From Pelotomaculum sp. PtaU1.Bin035 (GTDB lineage: Bacteria; Bacillota; Desulfotomaculia; Desulfotomaculales; Pelotomaculaceae): a DNA stretch of 64,000 nucleotides. A program made the translations under genes and the position numbers. The stretch covers positions 1 through 64,000 of the forward strand of contig MVRN01000004.1 in assembly GCA_002067965.1 (NCBI GenBank), written 5' to 3'. The notes under the pieces are model-generated. The model had not been told where the DNA came from. It worked only from the letters and a program-made list of their open reading frames with translations, and did no database searches. Position 1 is the stretch's first letter. Every line of letters starts with the position of its first letter. Below are positions 29,784 through 38,395 of the stretch, piece after piece.

Positions 29784-30788
29784 TTACCTGCCCGCGTACA
29801 TCCTTTCGTAATACTTGCGGTATTCCCCGGACTTGATTTTCCGCCACCATTCCCGGTTTACGCAGTACCATTCAACCGTTTCTTTCAAGCCCTTTATAAA
29901 CGTGTAACCCGGCCGCCACCCCAGTTCTCTTTTCAACTTGGAAGCATCAATCGCATAGCGGCGGTCATGGCCCGGCCTGTCTTTGACATAGGTGATCAGC
30001 GACTCGGGCTTGCCCAGTTCAGCCAGGATCAGGCGGATTATTTCTATATTTGCCCACTCGTTATTGCCTCCGACATTATATACTTCTCCCGGTTTGCCAC
30101 GGTGCAACACCAGGTCCAGCGCGGCGCAGTGATCCCGGACGTGAAGCCAGTCCCGGACATTCAACCCGTCCCCGTATAACGGCAGGGGCTTATCTTCCAG
30201 CGAATTGGTCACCATCAACGGGATAAGCTTTTCCGGAAACTGATAAGGCCCATAGTTATTGGAGCAGCGTGTAATATTCACCGGGATGCCGAAGGTCCGG
30301 TGGTAGGCCAGCGCCAGCAGATCCGCCGCCGCTTTGCTGGCCGAATAGGGACTGCCGGGGTCAAGGGGTGTCTCTTCAGTAAAATAGCCGCTTTCCCCCA
30401 ATGAGCCATAAACCTCATCGGTGGAGACCTGAAGGAACTTTGTAACGCCGTGCTTCCGGGCGGCCTCCAGCAACGCCCGCGCACCCTCAACATTCGTCCG
30501 GATAAAAACGCCGGAATCCTCAATACTGCGGTCAACATGGGTTTCCGCCGCAAAATTTACAACAGCGTCGACGCCGGGTGAAAAAACATTGTCAAGGCAC
30601 GTCCGGTCGGCGATATCGCCATGCGCAAAAGTATACCGCGGGTCATTGTTCAGATCGGTTAAATTATCTAAATTTCCCGCGTACGTCAGCAGGTCGAGGT
30701 TGACAACCCGGTAATCATACCGGCCCAGCAAGTACCTGATAAAGTTATTTCCGATAAACCCCGCCCCGCCAGTAACCAGCACTCTCAT
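29784..30788 (-). CDS. rfbB: dTDP-glucose 4,6-dehydratase
   Basis: Short-chain dehydrogenase/reductase enzyme turning dTDP-glucose into dTDP-4-keto-6-deoxyglucose. 334 residues with the NAD loop TGGAGFIGNNFIRYLL, NFAAETHVDRSIED, the catalytic STDEVYGSLGE (Thr, Asp, Glu) and the Tyr-Lys pair in SPYSASKAAADLL. RCSNNYGPYQFPEKLIPL is diagnostic for RmlB. It is 12 bp downstream of rfbA and 27 bp upstream of the epimerase-like gene. Confidence 0.96.
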   Translation of the reverse strand: MRVLVTGGAGFIGNNFIRYLLGRYDYRVVNLDLLTYAGNLDNLTDLNNDPRYTFAHGDIADRTCLDNVFSPGVDAVVNFAAETHVDRSIEDSGVFIRTNVEGARALLEAARKHGVTKFLQVSTDEVYGSLGESGYFTEETPLDPGSPYSASKAAADLLALAYHRTFGIPVNITRCSNNYGPYQFPEKLIPLMVTNSLEDKPLPLYGDGLNVRDWLHVRDHCAALDLVLHRGKPGEVYNVGGNNEWANIEIIRLILAELGKPESLITYVKDRPGHDRRYAIDASKLKRELGWRPGYTFIKGLKETVEWYCVNREWWRKIKSGEYRKYYERMYAGR

Positions 30789-30800
30789 GCCGCCAGCCTC

Positions 30801-31868
30801 CTATAAAGTAATATCTGAATCATCCCCGACAAACAAACGGCAGGCCCGGCGCTTGGCGCCGGAGCGCCCTACCCGGGTGTTGCAGCCGATCAGGCTGTCC
30901 TCAACCCGCTCCACATCAGACAACCGGCAATTTTCCAGCACTACTGAATGTTCCACGCCAACCCGCTCCAGGACAGTGCCCTTGCCGATAGCCGTGTACG
31001 GCCCGATAAAGGAGTCTTTGACCACGGCGTTTTCCCCGATTACTGCCGGACCGCGAATAATGCTGTTCGTAATCACCACGCCGGAAGCAATGTTCACCCG
31101 GCCGGCCACTTCACTGAAGGCATCCACCTGGCCGTCCACTTGCCGGGCGGCATATTCGTCCAGCACTACCCGGTTAGCCTCCAGGATGTCATCTTTCTTA
31201 CCGGTGTCCAGCCACCATCCCTCCAGCACTCTTGCTTCCACCCGGCAGCCCGATTCTACCATCTCCTGAATGGCATCCGTGATTTCCAGTTCCCCCCGCC
31301 AAGACGGCTTTATCCTGTCTATAGCATCGTGCACCGCCGGGCTAAACAGGTAAATGCCCACCAGTGCCAGGTCGCTGGGCGGTTCTTTGGGTTTCTCCAC
31401 GAGTTTTAATACTTCTTGTCCGGGGCCAAGCACGGCTACCCCGAATTGCCGGGGATCTTTAACTTTCTTTAGCTGAATGATTGACCGGCCGCCTCCGGCG
31501 TGAAAATCCCCGACCAAAGACCCGACGCCTCCCTGGATTAGGTTGTCACCGAGAAACATAAGAAAATAAGAATCGCCCAGGAAATGACGCGCTGTTTTAA
31601 CAGCGTGGGCCAGCCCCCCCGGAGTCTCTTGATGAATATAAGACAACGCGGCGCCCCAGCGAGAGCCGTCACCAAGGGCTTCTTTTATACTGCCGCCGGT
31701 TTCGGGAGAAACGATGATACCGATATCCTTTATTCCGGCCTTGCTGACCTGCTCCAGCACAAAGCAGATGATCGGTTTATTGGCCACGGGAATCAGCTGC
31801 TTGGCGGTAGTATGGGTCAACGGGCGCAACCGGCTGCCGCGCCCGCCGGCCAGGATAAGCGCCTTCAA
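30801..31868 (-). CDS. rfbA: Glucose-1-phosphate thymidylyltransferase, long form
   Basis: Makes dTDP-glucose from glucose-1-phosphate and dTTP. At 355 residues it is the long form: a nucleotidyltransferase domain with [20 protein letters not shown] at residues 6-25 and [10 protein letters not shown], then a left-handed beta-helix C-terminus rich in hexapeptides (for example [17 protein letters not shown]). Long forms are common in antibiotic-sugar and some S-layer glycan pathways. It opens the rfbA-rfbB-epimerase set; no rfbD is present in the window. Confidence 0.94.
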   Translation of the reverse strand: MKALILAGGRGSRLRPLTHTTAKQLIPVANKPIICFVLEQVSKAGIKDIGIIVSPETGGSIKEALGDGSRWGAALSYIHQETPGGLAHAVKTARHFLGDSYFLMFLGDNLIQGGVGSLVGDFHAGGGRSIIQLKKVKDPRQFGVAVLGPGQEVLKLVEKPKEPPSDLALVGIYLFSPAVHDAIDRIKPSWRGELEITDAIQEMVESGCRVEARVLEGWWLDTGKKDDILEANRVVLDEYAARQVDGQVDAFSEVAGRVNIASGVVITNSIIRGPAVIGENAVVKDSFIGPYTAIGKGTVLERVGVEHSVVLENCRLSDVERVEDSLIGCNTRVGRSGAKRRACRLFVGDDSDITL

Positions 31869-31905
31869 TAAATCACCTCCTGCCTTATTGGCCTTATACT
31901 ATACC

Positions 31906-31962
31906 TCAAATTCGCCCTAATGGCATGCGCCACTCCAGCCCGGGCAAACTATATTGTCAGTT
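31906..31962. repeat. Solo copy of the repeat end found at 34842-35072
   Basis: Between cwlD and rfbA. TTCGCCCTAATGGCATGCGC and CGGGCAAACTATATTGTCA closely match the right end of the element near truA (35013-35072). No other part of that element is here. Confidence 0.65.
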
Positions 31963-31976
31963 TATTCCGCGCATTT

Positions 31977-32765
31977 TCATGGCTCTCTCAATAAATCAGG
32001 CTGCTTCTCCTTGAAAGTTTTGATTATTGACTCTGGCGGAAGGCTGAAATATTTAACGGCGCCCGCGTATATCGCCCAGGCCACTTTAGCCTGGTAGGCC
32101 GGATCTTGCAGCAGCCTGCTCTCGCTTTCGTTGGTGATAAAGCCGGTTTCCACCAGCACCGCCGGCATTGAGGTATTCCTGGTGACGTAATAATCAACTT
32201 CATTTGTTAAACGGCCGGTGTTTTTTAATACCTTGGATAATTCGGTCTGGATGGCTTGGCCGGCCTGCTTGCTTTCGGAAAAACCCGGCTGGACAAAGGT
32301 CCGGGCGCCGCATTGAGCGGGGGAAGGAACACTGTTGACATGAATACTGATGAAAAGGTCGGCATTGTGGTCATTGGCCAGCGCTACCCTTTTTTTCATA
32401 TCTTCCTTTTTCTTAGCCGCCACCCCAATCGTCCCGGGGCCGCTCAAGTCAATATCGGTATCCCTGGTCATCAGGACCATCGCTCCGGCCTGACCAAGGT
32501 CGGCGGCCAGGCGTTTTCCTATAGCCAGATTAATATCCTTTTCTAAAATACCGCTTTTACTCACCACTCCCGGATCGAACCCTCCGTGCCCGGGATCCAC
32601 AACAATAACTTTATTAGCAACCGACCACGACATGGCGGCTACGGATTTCCGGCCGTCCATGGCTCTGATCAATCCGGCCAGGGGAAATGACAGGAATACC
32701 AGAGCGACCAGGACAGCGAGCCAGCGCATCCTTATTTTGAATGCTTTAACTACTATTAGAGGCAA
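31977..32765 (-). CDS. cwlD: N-acetylmuramoyl-L-alanine amidase CwlD
   Basis: Amidase_3 enzyme that, with PdaA, makes muramic-delta-lactam in spore cortex. 262 residues with an N-terminal membrane anchor (about 14-34). Zinc ligands: DPGHGGFDPG, the Glu in GILEKDINLAI, and SIHVNSVPS; the catalytic Glu is in LVETGFITNESE. The start appears to be TTG with AAGGGGG 9 nt upstream; an ATG 12 codons later lacks a site. The position after rpsI, here with amj between, matches the rpsI-cwlD neighbourhood of Bacillus, which supports CwlD over other amidases. Confidence 0.9.
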   Translation of the reverse strand: MPLIVVKAFKIRMRWLAVLVALVFLSFPLAGLIRAMDGRKSVAAMSWSVANKVIVVDPGHGGFDPGVVSKSGILEKDINLAIGKRLAADLGQAGAMVLMTRDTDIDLSGPGTIGVAAKKKEDMKKRVALANDHNADLFISIHVNSVPSPAQCGARTFVQPGFSESKQAGQAIQTELSKVLKNTGRLTNEVDYYVTRNTSMPAVLVETGFITNESESRLLQDPAYQAKVAWAIYAGAVKYFSLPPESIIKTFKEKQPDLLREP

Positions 32766-32773
32766 TAAAGAAT

Positions 32774-32821
32774 CCCCCTTCCGGACAACTGCTTATTAAA
32801 AGGTATGCTGTCCGCAGGGGG
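32774..32821 (-). promoter_or_regulatory. Hairpin that can mask the cwlD ribosome site
   Basis: On the minus strand CCCCCTGCGGACA (32821-32809) pairs with TGTCCGGAAGGGGG (32787-32774), leaving a small asymmetric internal loop. The second arm contains the AAGGGGG ribosome site of cwlD. The structure is seen; control of translation is inferred. Confidence 0.55.
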
Positions 32822-32848
32822 AATATGAAATAATATGCAATAAATGGA

Positions 32849-33721
32849 TTATGTTATCCTCTTTGTCAGTAATTGAAGGCCTTGCGCCACGGGTTCAAAA
32901 ATAAGCTGGCTCAACAAGGTACCCAGCAAGTTTGAAAGCGCCAGGTAAAATATAATTTGTTTTAACTCGATTTCATCCGTTTCACCCCTGGCCACCGAGT
33001 CAGTTACTTTGGCCAATACTGGGTCCACCATCATCACGTTAACCACGATTGAGGCATTACCCACAATTGAAGCCATCAGCACCGCGGTAGATCGGAATTC
33101 GGGGTAAAGAGCGCCGGCGAAGAGACCGGACAACACGTTGACGGTCCACAAGCTGTAGCTGGCCAGGTTCCAATAAAGAAAACCGCCGGGGGTGGCCATC
33201 CTCCTGAATAGAATTTGCTTAATTGTCCATAAGGAGGACAGCCGGAACCGGAGAATACCGCTGCCGGGCCGCAAGAGCGGCAGCAGGATCAGCGGCACTA
33301 CTTTGAAAACAGAACCGGTCCGCCCAAAGGCCTTGATCGAATTTGAGAACGAAGTGACAAAGCTGGGAATTAGCAGAATGCCCAGGACAGTGCCCGCGCT
33401 CGCGCCCAGAATGACAAAGCGGAGTTTGTTGTTTAAGCTTGCCAGCGCTTCCTGGTAGATCCCGGTCCCGGTTGCGCCGTTTCCCGGAGCCACTAATAAT
33501 GACTGGCTGTAGGCGTCGTCAATAACATGTTCCACAGTCGAAGCCAGCAAGGGAGCCTGAAGGGTATTGGCAAAACTGGCCATAAGATAAACCACGCCGA
33601 AAAGTGATATGGCAGTGGCGAGATGACCGGTGCGGACGCCGGAAAGGCGGGAGGAGCGGGTTAAAGTATTTATTAAATTAATAAAGGCAGTCAGAAGGAA
33701 AACTAATAGTAAACGGTCCAC
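32849..33721 (-). CDS. amj: Lipid II flippase, Amj family
   Basis: Polytopic membrane protein of 290 residues of the Amj/YdaH (DUF2837) family, an alternative to MurJ for moving lipid II across the membrane. The N-terminus (LINTLTRSSRLSGVRTGHLA, then LFGVVYLMASFANTLQAPLLA) matches my memory of the family pattern, and six or more hydrophobic segments follow. The end of the protein has LSNLLGTLLSQLIFEPVA. It lies between rpsI and cwlD, next to a cortex enzyme, so it may serve peptidoglycan synthesis during sporulation. Confidence 0.82.
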   Translation of the reverse strand: MDRLLLVFLLTAFINLINTLTRSSRLSGVRTGHLATAISLFGVVYLMASFANTLQAPLLASTVEHVIDDAYSQSLLVAPGNGATGTGIYQEALASLNNKLRFVILGASAGTVLGILLIPSFVTSFSNSIKAFGRTGSVFKVVPLILLPLLRPGSGILRFRLSSLWTIKQILFRRMATPGGFLYWNLASYSLWTVNVLSGLFAGALYPEFRSTAVLMASIVGNASIVVNVMMVDPVLAKVTDSVARGETDEIELKQIIFYLALSNLLGTLLSQLIFEPVAQGLQLLTKRIT

Positions 33722-33821
33722 CGGCCCCTCCGAAACGCATCAATGTAAATTTGTCCCGCGTATTGCCCTGGCAGCAGGAAATATATGCCACGATTACCGT
33801 TAATTATAACACAAAGGCCGT

Positions 33822-33848
33822 AAATAAAAAAGGAAGGGGTTTCCTTCC
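33822..33848 (-). terminator. Intrinsic terminator after rpsI
   Basis: Minus strand GGAAGG, loop AAACC (with one extra pairing option), CCTTCC and then TTTTTTATTT. It starts about 14 bp after the rpsI stop and ends the rplM-rpsI transcript. Confidence 0.85.
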
Positions 33849-33861
33849 ATAATTTTGTTAA

Positions 33862-34254
33862 TTAACGTTTTGAGAATTGAGGAGCGCGGCGGGCCTTCTT
33901 GAGACCATATTTCCTGCGCTCTTTCATCCGCGGGTCCCTGGTCAGAAAACCCGCTTTCTTTAACATGGGGCGCAGGTTGGGGTCGGCCTGGATCAGCGCC
34001 CGGGCAATGCCCATTTTGATGGCGCCCGCCTGGCCGCTGATACCGCCGCCCAGTACCTTGGCCTGGATATCAAAGCGCGCGGACGCGCCGATCAGCTCCA
34101 TGGGCTGGCGTACTATCATCTCTAATGTCCTGCGGCCAAAATATTCGCTTACGGGCTTGTTATTAATAATTACATTGCCTTCACCTGGTAACAGAAATAC
34201 CCTGGCTATCGCGTTTTTTCTCCGTCCGGTACCGTAAAACATAACTTGAGCCAT
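33862..34254 (-). CDS. rpsI: Ribosomal protein S9
   Basis: Small-subunit protein uS9, 130 residues. [17 protein letters not shown] at the start and the C-terminal tail [20 protein letters not shown], whose last Arg reaches the P-site tRNA, are both present, as is [19 protein letters not shown] in the middle. It follows rplM by 19 bp and is followed by a terminator. Confidence 0.97.
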   Translation of the reverse strand: MAQVMFYGTGRRKNAIARVFLLPGEGNVIINNKPVSEYFGRRTLEMIVRQPMELIGASARFDIQAKVLGGGISGQAGAIKMGIARALIQADPNLRPMLKKAGFLTRDPRMKERRKYGLKKARRAPQFSKR

Positions 34255-34273
34255 TTATCAGCTTCCTCCTTCC

Positions 34274-34708
34274 CTACCACATCCGCCATACTTCAGGTTT
34301 CTGAGCATGGTGAGGATGTTCCGGACCTTTGTATACCTTGAGCTTCCTGGCCATATCCGCACCCAGCCTGTTGTGGGGCAGCATACCCTTGACGGCCTTT
34401 TCCACAGCCAGTTCCGGCCTGGTTTTCATCAAAATGCCGTAGCTGACCTTTTTCAGGCCTCCAGGGTAGCCTGAATGCCTTATGTAGCTTTTATTATTAA
34501 GCTTGTTTCCGGTCAAAACTGTTTTTTCCGCATTTATTACAATTACGTGGTCGCCGGTATCAACATGGGGAGTAAAATCAGGCTTATGTTTTCCCCTCAG
34601 GATCCGGGCCGCCTCGACAGCCAGCCTTCCGAGGACTTTGCCTTCCGCGTCCAGAATGTACCACTTGCGCTCTTTTATATCAAGAGGCTTGGCCATAAAG
34701 GTCTTCAT
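34274..34708 (-). CDS. rplM: Ribosomal protein L13
   Basis: Large-subunit protein uL13, 144 residues, an early assembly protein. [19 protein letters not shown] at the start, [19 protein letters not shown] in the middle and [20 protein letters not shown] near residues 108-127 are typical. GGAGGGAAATC lies upstream of the ATG. The 367 bp before it hold a repeat element, so a separate promoter for rplM-rpsI is likely. Confidence 0.97.
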   Translation of the reverse strand: MKTFMAKPLDIKERKWYILDAEGKVLGRLAVEAARILRGKHKPDFTPHVDTGDHVIVINAEKTVLTGNKLNNKSYIRHSGYPGGLKKVSYGILMKTRPELAVEKAVKGMLPHNRLGADMARKLKVYKGPEHPHHAQKPEVWRMW

Positions 34709-34841
34709 ATTATGATTTCCCTCCTAAAATAAATAAGACAATGCCACCAATTACTTTAAACGGCCCGGGGCCATGAACCGTCAAAAAACCATGTATAGTA
34801 ATATAACACAAAGTATTTCCAGTGTCAAGATTAAAACTAAT

Positions 34842-35072
34842 ATGGTTATAAAGTTTAATCAGGTAGATCTGGAGTGGCATTTGCCAACGGGCTCATATTC
34901 GCCCCTAAAAAGTGTCCGAGCTCGTTCACCTTCGGGCTCGGTCAAACTCGGCGCTAAAGCGCCTCAAACAGTTCTCTCGCTTACCCTCAGGCTCACTCGC
35001 TCTTTGAATTAGGGCTCAAAATCGCCCTAATGGCAAATGCCATTCCAACCTGAGCAAACTTTATAGTCAATA
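34842..35072. repeat. About 230-bp element with inverted ends between truA and rplM
   Basis: The left end (34842-34906) and right end (35013-35072) are imperfect inverted copies of each other over about 60 bp; both include GGCAAATGCCAYTCCA in their respective orientations and then AAACTTTATA. The middle is rich in short inverted words (GAGCTCGTTCACC, GGCGCTAAAGCGCC). A short plus-strand frame across it looks like chance. A solo end lies at 31906-31962. The rest of 34709-35075 shows nothing else. Confidence 0.7.
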
Positions 35073-35075
35073 CAA

Positions 35076-35840
35076 TCAATATTCCACTTTTTCTAGACTT
35101 AACCCTCTCGCCGGAGCCGTTGGACCGCCCCTGAGACTGTCCCTGCCTGCCATGATGCCGGCTGTTTCGCTTGCCGGCAGCTTGCCCAGACCCACCCGGA
35201 TCAGTGTGCCGGTGATCATGCGCGCCATGTGGTAAAGGAATCCATCCGCCCGCAATTCAACGCAGATTAAATCGCCTTCCCTGGTTACCCGCGCCTGGTA
35301 AAGTGTGCGCACTGTGGTCTTCACCGGTGTGCCAAGCGCCCTGAAGGCGCTGAAATCATGCTCGCCCAGCAGGAAACCGGCAGCGTCCCGCATAGCTTCG
35401 TGATCCATTGGTTTGGGAATATGGTAACTGTAAAGGCGAAGAAAGGGGGATTGCCACTTCCCGTTATAGATGGTGTAACGATAGGTCTTGGCTACGGCGG
35501 AGAAGCGGGCATGAAACGATCCGGGAACTTCCTCTGAATCCAACGCTACAATGTCCCCCGGCAGCAGGCTGTTGATAACATAGGTCACCCGCTCCGCCGG
35601 CACCGGCCAGTCGCCCGGCATGAAGTTGATCACCTGCCCCCTGGCGTGTACCCCGGCGTCCGTCCTTCCGGCGCCGATAACCTTTATCGATCTTTTTGCC
35701 ATCTTGGAGAGCCGTTCCTCCAGGGTACCCTGAACAGTCTGAAACCGTGTGCCGGCCTGCTCTTGAAAACCGTGGTAGTTGGTGCCGTCATACGCTATTG
35801 TAACTTTGATATTGCGCATTGGAACTTCATAACCCCTCAC
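35076..35840 (-). CDS. truA: tRNA pseudouridine synthase A
   Basis: Makes pseudouridine at positions 38-40 of tRNA anticodon arms. The family core starts MRNIKVTIAYDGTNYHGFQ; the catalytic Asp lies in AGRTDAGVHARGQVINF near residue 60, and FLYHMARMITGTLIRVG near residue 205. I use the GTG at 35840, which overlaps the ecfT stop (GTGA) and has GAGGA 5 nt upstream. The ATG seven codons later (35819) is the alternative. The last gene of the alpha-ecf-truA run. Confidence 0.95.
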   Translation of the reverse strand: MRGYEVPMRNIKVTIAYDGTNYHGFQEQAGTRFQTVQGTLEERLSKMAKRSIKVIGAGRTDAGVHARGQVINFMPGDWPVPAERVTYVINSLLPGDIVALDSEEVPGSFHARFSAVAKTYRYTIYNGKWQSPFLRLYSYHIPKPMDHEAMRDAAGFLLGEHDFSAFRALGTPVKTTVRTLYQARVTREGDLICVELRADGFLYHMARMITGTLIRVGLGKLPASETAGIMAGRDSLRGGPTAPARGLSLEKVEY

Positions 35841-36634
35841 AATATCCTCAACACCGCCGAGCCCGCAAGCACCGCGATGGAAACACCAATGGCCACGTAG
35901 TCCGGCAGGTCAAGCACAAAACTATTCATCCTGGTCCGGCCCGCCCCGCCCCGGTAGCAGCGGGCTTCCATTGCCGTGGCGAGTTCATCCGCGCGCCTCA
36001 AGGCGCCGGCGAAAAGCGGAACAAATAACGGCAGCAAACTTTTGACCCGCTCAAGCGCTCCACCGGAACCAAACCTGGCGCCGCGGGACCGCTGCGCCTT
36101 CATAATTATTTCCGCCTCAGCCAGCAAAGTAGGCACAAAACGCAGGGCAATGGTCACCATCATGGCCAGTTCGTGGGCAGGCACCCCGACACGCTTTAAC
36201 GGCGAAAGGATACTCTCAATTCCGGCGGTAAGGTTGACCGGTGAAGTGGTAAAAGTGAGCAGTGAAGCGAACATAATCAGCAGCGCGAGTTGCATGAAAA
36301 TCCGGCTGCCGGCTTCCAGCCCCTCCCGCGAGACTTTCAACGCGCCGTGGCCTAGTAAAACTTCTCCCGGCGTCAGCAATACCTGGGCAAAAAACGTAAT
36401 GGCCAGCAACACCCAGAGTGAGCGCAGCCCGCTTAGACATGTCTTTGAGGAAAGCCCGGACAGGGCCACCGATATAAAGGCAAAACCGGCCAACAATATG
36501 AACCCGTACCAGTTTACCGCAATAATAACCGCCACCGCCGCCGCAAGCGCGCAAATTACCTTGGTACGCGGATCGAGGCGGTGCAATAGTGAATTACCCG
36601 GAATATACCGGCCGAAGGTTATATCACTCAACAT
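35837..36634 (-). CDS. ecfT: Energy-coupling factor transporter membrane subunit EcfT
   Basis: Membrane scaffold that joins the two ATPases to substrate-binding S components for vitamins and cofactors. 265 residues with N-terminal YIPGNSLLHRLDPRTKVICA, five or so membrane helices, and the two coupling motifs with Ala-Arg in the cytoplasmic helices: KAQRSRGARFGSGG and TAMEARCYRGG. It follows ecfA2 by 34 bp and overlaps truA. Confidence 0.95.
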   Translation of the reverse strand: MLSDITFGRYIPGNSLLHRLDPRTKVICALAAAVAVIIAVNWYGFILLAGFAFISVALSGLSSKTCLSGLRSLWVLLAITFFAQVLLTPGEVLLGHGALKVSREGLEAGSRIFMQLALLIMFASLLTFTTSPVNLTAGIESILSPLKRVGVPAHELAMMVTIALRFVPTLLAEAEIIMKAQRSRGARFGSGGALERVKSLLPLFVPLFAGALRRADELATAMEARCYRGGAGRTRMNSFVLDLPDYVAIGVSIAVLAGSAVLRIL

Positions 36635-36650
36635 AACGGGCTACCTTTCA

Positions 36651-36714
36651 TAATTCAGTAGTCAGCAGTCAGAATAAAAGACTGGTTTTCGCCTTGAAAT
36701 ATTCTGAATTCAAA
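36651..36714. repeat. Dispersed repeat copy 3, overlapping the end of ecfA2
   Basis: The core at 36674-36711 matches copies 1 and 2. It supplies the last 13 codons of ecfA2 (NSEYFKAKTSLLF) and its TGA. GTCAG/TCAGTAGTCAG words flank it on the ecfT side. Confidence 0.8.
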
Positions 36715-37550
36715 CGGGCAATTTCCTCGGCCGCTTCACTGACAGTAAGCATATCCGCGCGTACCGGCTTGCCGCCGGCCTGTAAACCGAGCATCAGCCT
36801 GACCGTCGCCGGGACGTCCAACCCCAGGTCCCGCAGTTCTCCCGCCTTGCTGAAAATCTCCCTCGGCGTCGCCTCCATGGCAAGGCGGCCTTTATGCAGC
36901 ACGGCCACCCGCCCGGCCCGGCGGGCTACTTCTTCCATGCTATGGGTGACCAGCACAACTGTAATTCCCCGTTCCACCCGAAGGTATTCTATAGAGTCCA
37001 TCAGCTGCCGCCTGCCCAACGGGTCAAGCCCGGCCGTCGGCTCGTCGAGCACCAGCACTTCCGGCCGGAGGGCCAGCACGCCCGCAATTGCCGCTTTCCT
37101 GCGCGTCCCGCCGCTAAGCCGGAATGGGGACATATTTCCCACCCTGTCCGGGTCCAGGCCAACCAGGCGGAGCGCATCCACGACCCTCTCCACGACTTCA
37201 GCCTTGCTTAAGCCCAAATTTCTCGGGCCGAAGGCAACGTCGTCAAAAACCGTTTCCTCGAAAAGCTGCTGCTCGGGCTGCTGAAAAACCAATCCTACCT
37301 TGCGCCACAATTCACGGCTTAATTTCCGGTTTGAAACATCGATTCCACAAACCCGGACACTCCCGCCGGCAGGCGCCAGGATGCCGTTAAAATGCTGGGC
37401 CAGGGTAGTCTTGCCGGAACCGGCGGCTCCGACCAGCGCGTAAAACTCGCCTCGCCTTATTTCAAGGGAAAGGCCGCGCAGGGAGGTCACTTCAAACGGG
37501 GTACCCCGGGAGTATATGTGTGTGAGATTTTCAACCTTTATCACCGACAT
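36669..37550 (-). CDS. ecfA2: ECF transporter ATPase EcfA2
   Basis: One of two ABC ATPases of the ECF module, 293 residues. Walker A GAAGSGKTTLAQHFNG near residue 39, Q-loop LVFQQPEQQLFEETVFDD, signature RLSGGTRRKAAIAGVLA (LSGG), Walker B VLVLDEPTAGLDP and switch His LVTHSMEE. The conserved body ends about residue 278; the final 13 residues come from the dispersed repeat. It overlaps the end of ecfA1 by 10 bp. Confidence 0.95.
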   Translation of the reverse strand: MSVIKVENLTHIYSRGTPFEVTSLRGLSLEIRRGEFYALVGAAGSGKTTLAQHFNGILAPAGGSVRVCGIDVSNRKLSRELWRKVGLVFQQPEQQLFEETVFDDVAFGPRNLGLSKAEVVERVVDALRLVGLDPDRVGNMSPFRLSGGTRRKAAIAGVLALRPEVLVLDEPTAGLDPLGRRQLMDSIEYLRVERGITVVLVTHSMEEVARRAGRVAVLHKGRLAMEATPREIFSKAGELRDLGLDVPATVRLMLGLQAGGKPVRADMLTVSEAAEEIARLNSEYFKAKTSLLF

Positions 37551-38380
37551 AGGTACGATACCATATCCTCAACAGTAAGTATGTCGCCCGGCACTAAAAA
37601 GCCCCGCCTCCTAAGGCGGCGGGCGATTTTAGCCGCAACCGGCAGTTCCAGCCCCAGATCACGCAACAGCCCGCCATCGGAGAATAACTCAACAGGAGTG
37701 CCTGCCCGCGCCAGCCTGCCGCCGGACAAAACGATCACTCTGTCCGCCGCCGCGGCCTCTTCCATATGGTGGGTAACCAGCACTACCGTAACGCCTCCGG
37801 AGCGGTTCAGGCGGGCCAGGATATCCATAAGCTCCAGCCGCCCGGACGGGTCGAGCATGGAGGTAGGTTCGTCAAGGACAAGGCAGTCCGGACGCATGGC
37901 CAGTACACCGGCAATAGCCAGCCGCTGCTTCTGCCCGCCGGACAGAAGATGTGAAGCGTGGTTCCGGTAATCAGACAGGCCGGCTAAGCGTAAAGCTTCG
38001 TCTACCCTGTCCCTGATTTCTTCCGGGGGCAGGCCAAGGTTCTCCGCGCCAAAGGCGACGTCTTCTTCTACCAGCGAGCTGACGATCTGGTTATCCGGGT
38101 TCTGGAAAACCATCCCGACCCGCCGCCGAATTTCCCAGAGATTTTCAGGCCTGCCGGTGTCCATTCCATTTACCAGGACCTTGCCTTCAGCCGGTATGAG
38201 CAGGGCGTTCAGGTGCCTTGCCAGGGTGGATTTCCCCGACCCGTTCGGGCCAACCAGAGCAATAAATTCACCTTTTTTTATATCCAGGTTTACCCCTGAC
38301 AAAGCAATCCGCTCTGACAACCCGCCCCGGTCATAAATATGAGTAAGCCCTTTAACCTGAATGAATATCTCACTAAACAT
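37541..38380 (-). CDS. ecfA1: ECF transporter ATPase EcfA1
   Basis: Partner ATPase of EcfA2, 279 residues. Walker A GPNGSGKSTLARHLN near residue 42, Q-loop VFQNPDNQIVSSLVEEDVAF, signature LLSGGQKQRLAIAGVLA, Walker B CLVLDEPTSMLDPSGR, and H-switch LVTHHMEEAA. It is the first ecf gene after rplQ, 15 bp away, as in other Firmicutes. Confidence 0.95.
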   Translation of the reverse strand: MFSEIFIQVKGLTHIYDRGGLSERIALSGVNLDIKKGEFIALVGPNGSGKSTLARHLNALLIPAEGKVLVNGMDTGRPENLWEIRRRVGMVFQNPDNQIVSSLVEEDVAFGAENLGLPPEEIRDRVDEALRLAGLSDYRNHASHLLSGGQKQRLAIAGVLAMRPDCLVLDEPTSMLDPSGRLELMDILARLNRSGGVTVVLVTHHMEEAAAADRVIVLSGGRLARAGTPVELFSDGGLLRDLGLELPVAAKIARRLRRRGFLVPGDILTVEDMVSYLCR

Positions 38381-38395
38381 GGGGGGCCGCTTGCG

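Noticed and set aside
34773-35012. Plus-strand frame of 79 codons between truA and rplM
   Set aside because: Lies across an inverted-repeat element; composition reflects the repeat and no ribosome site is seen.
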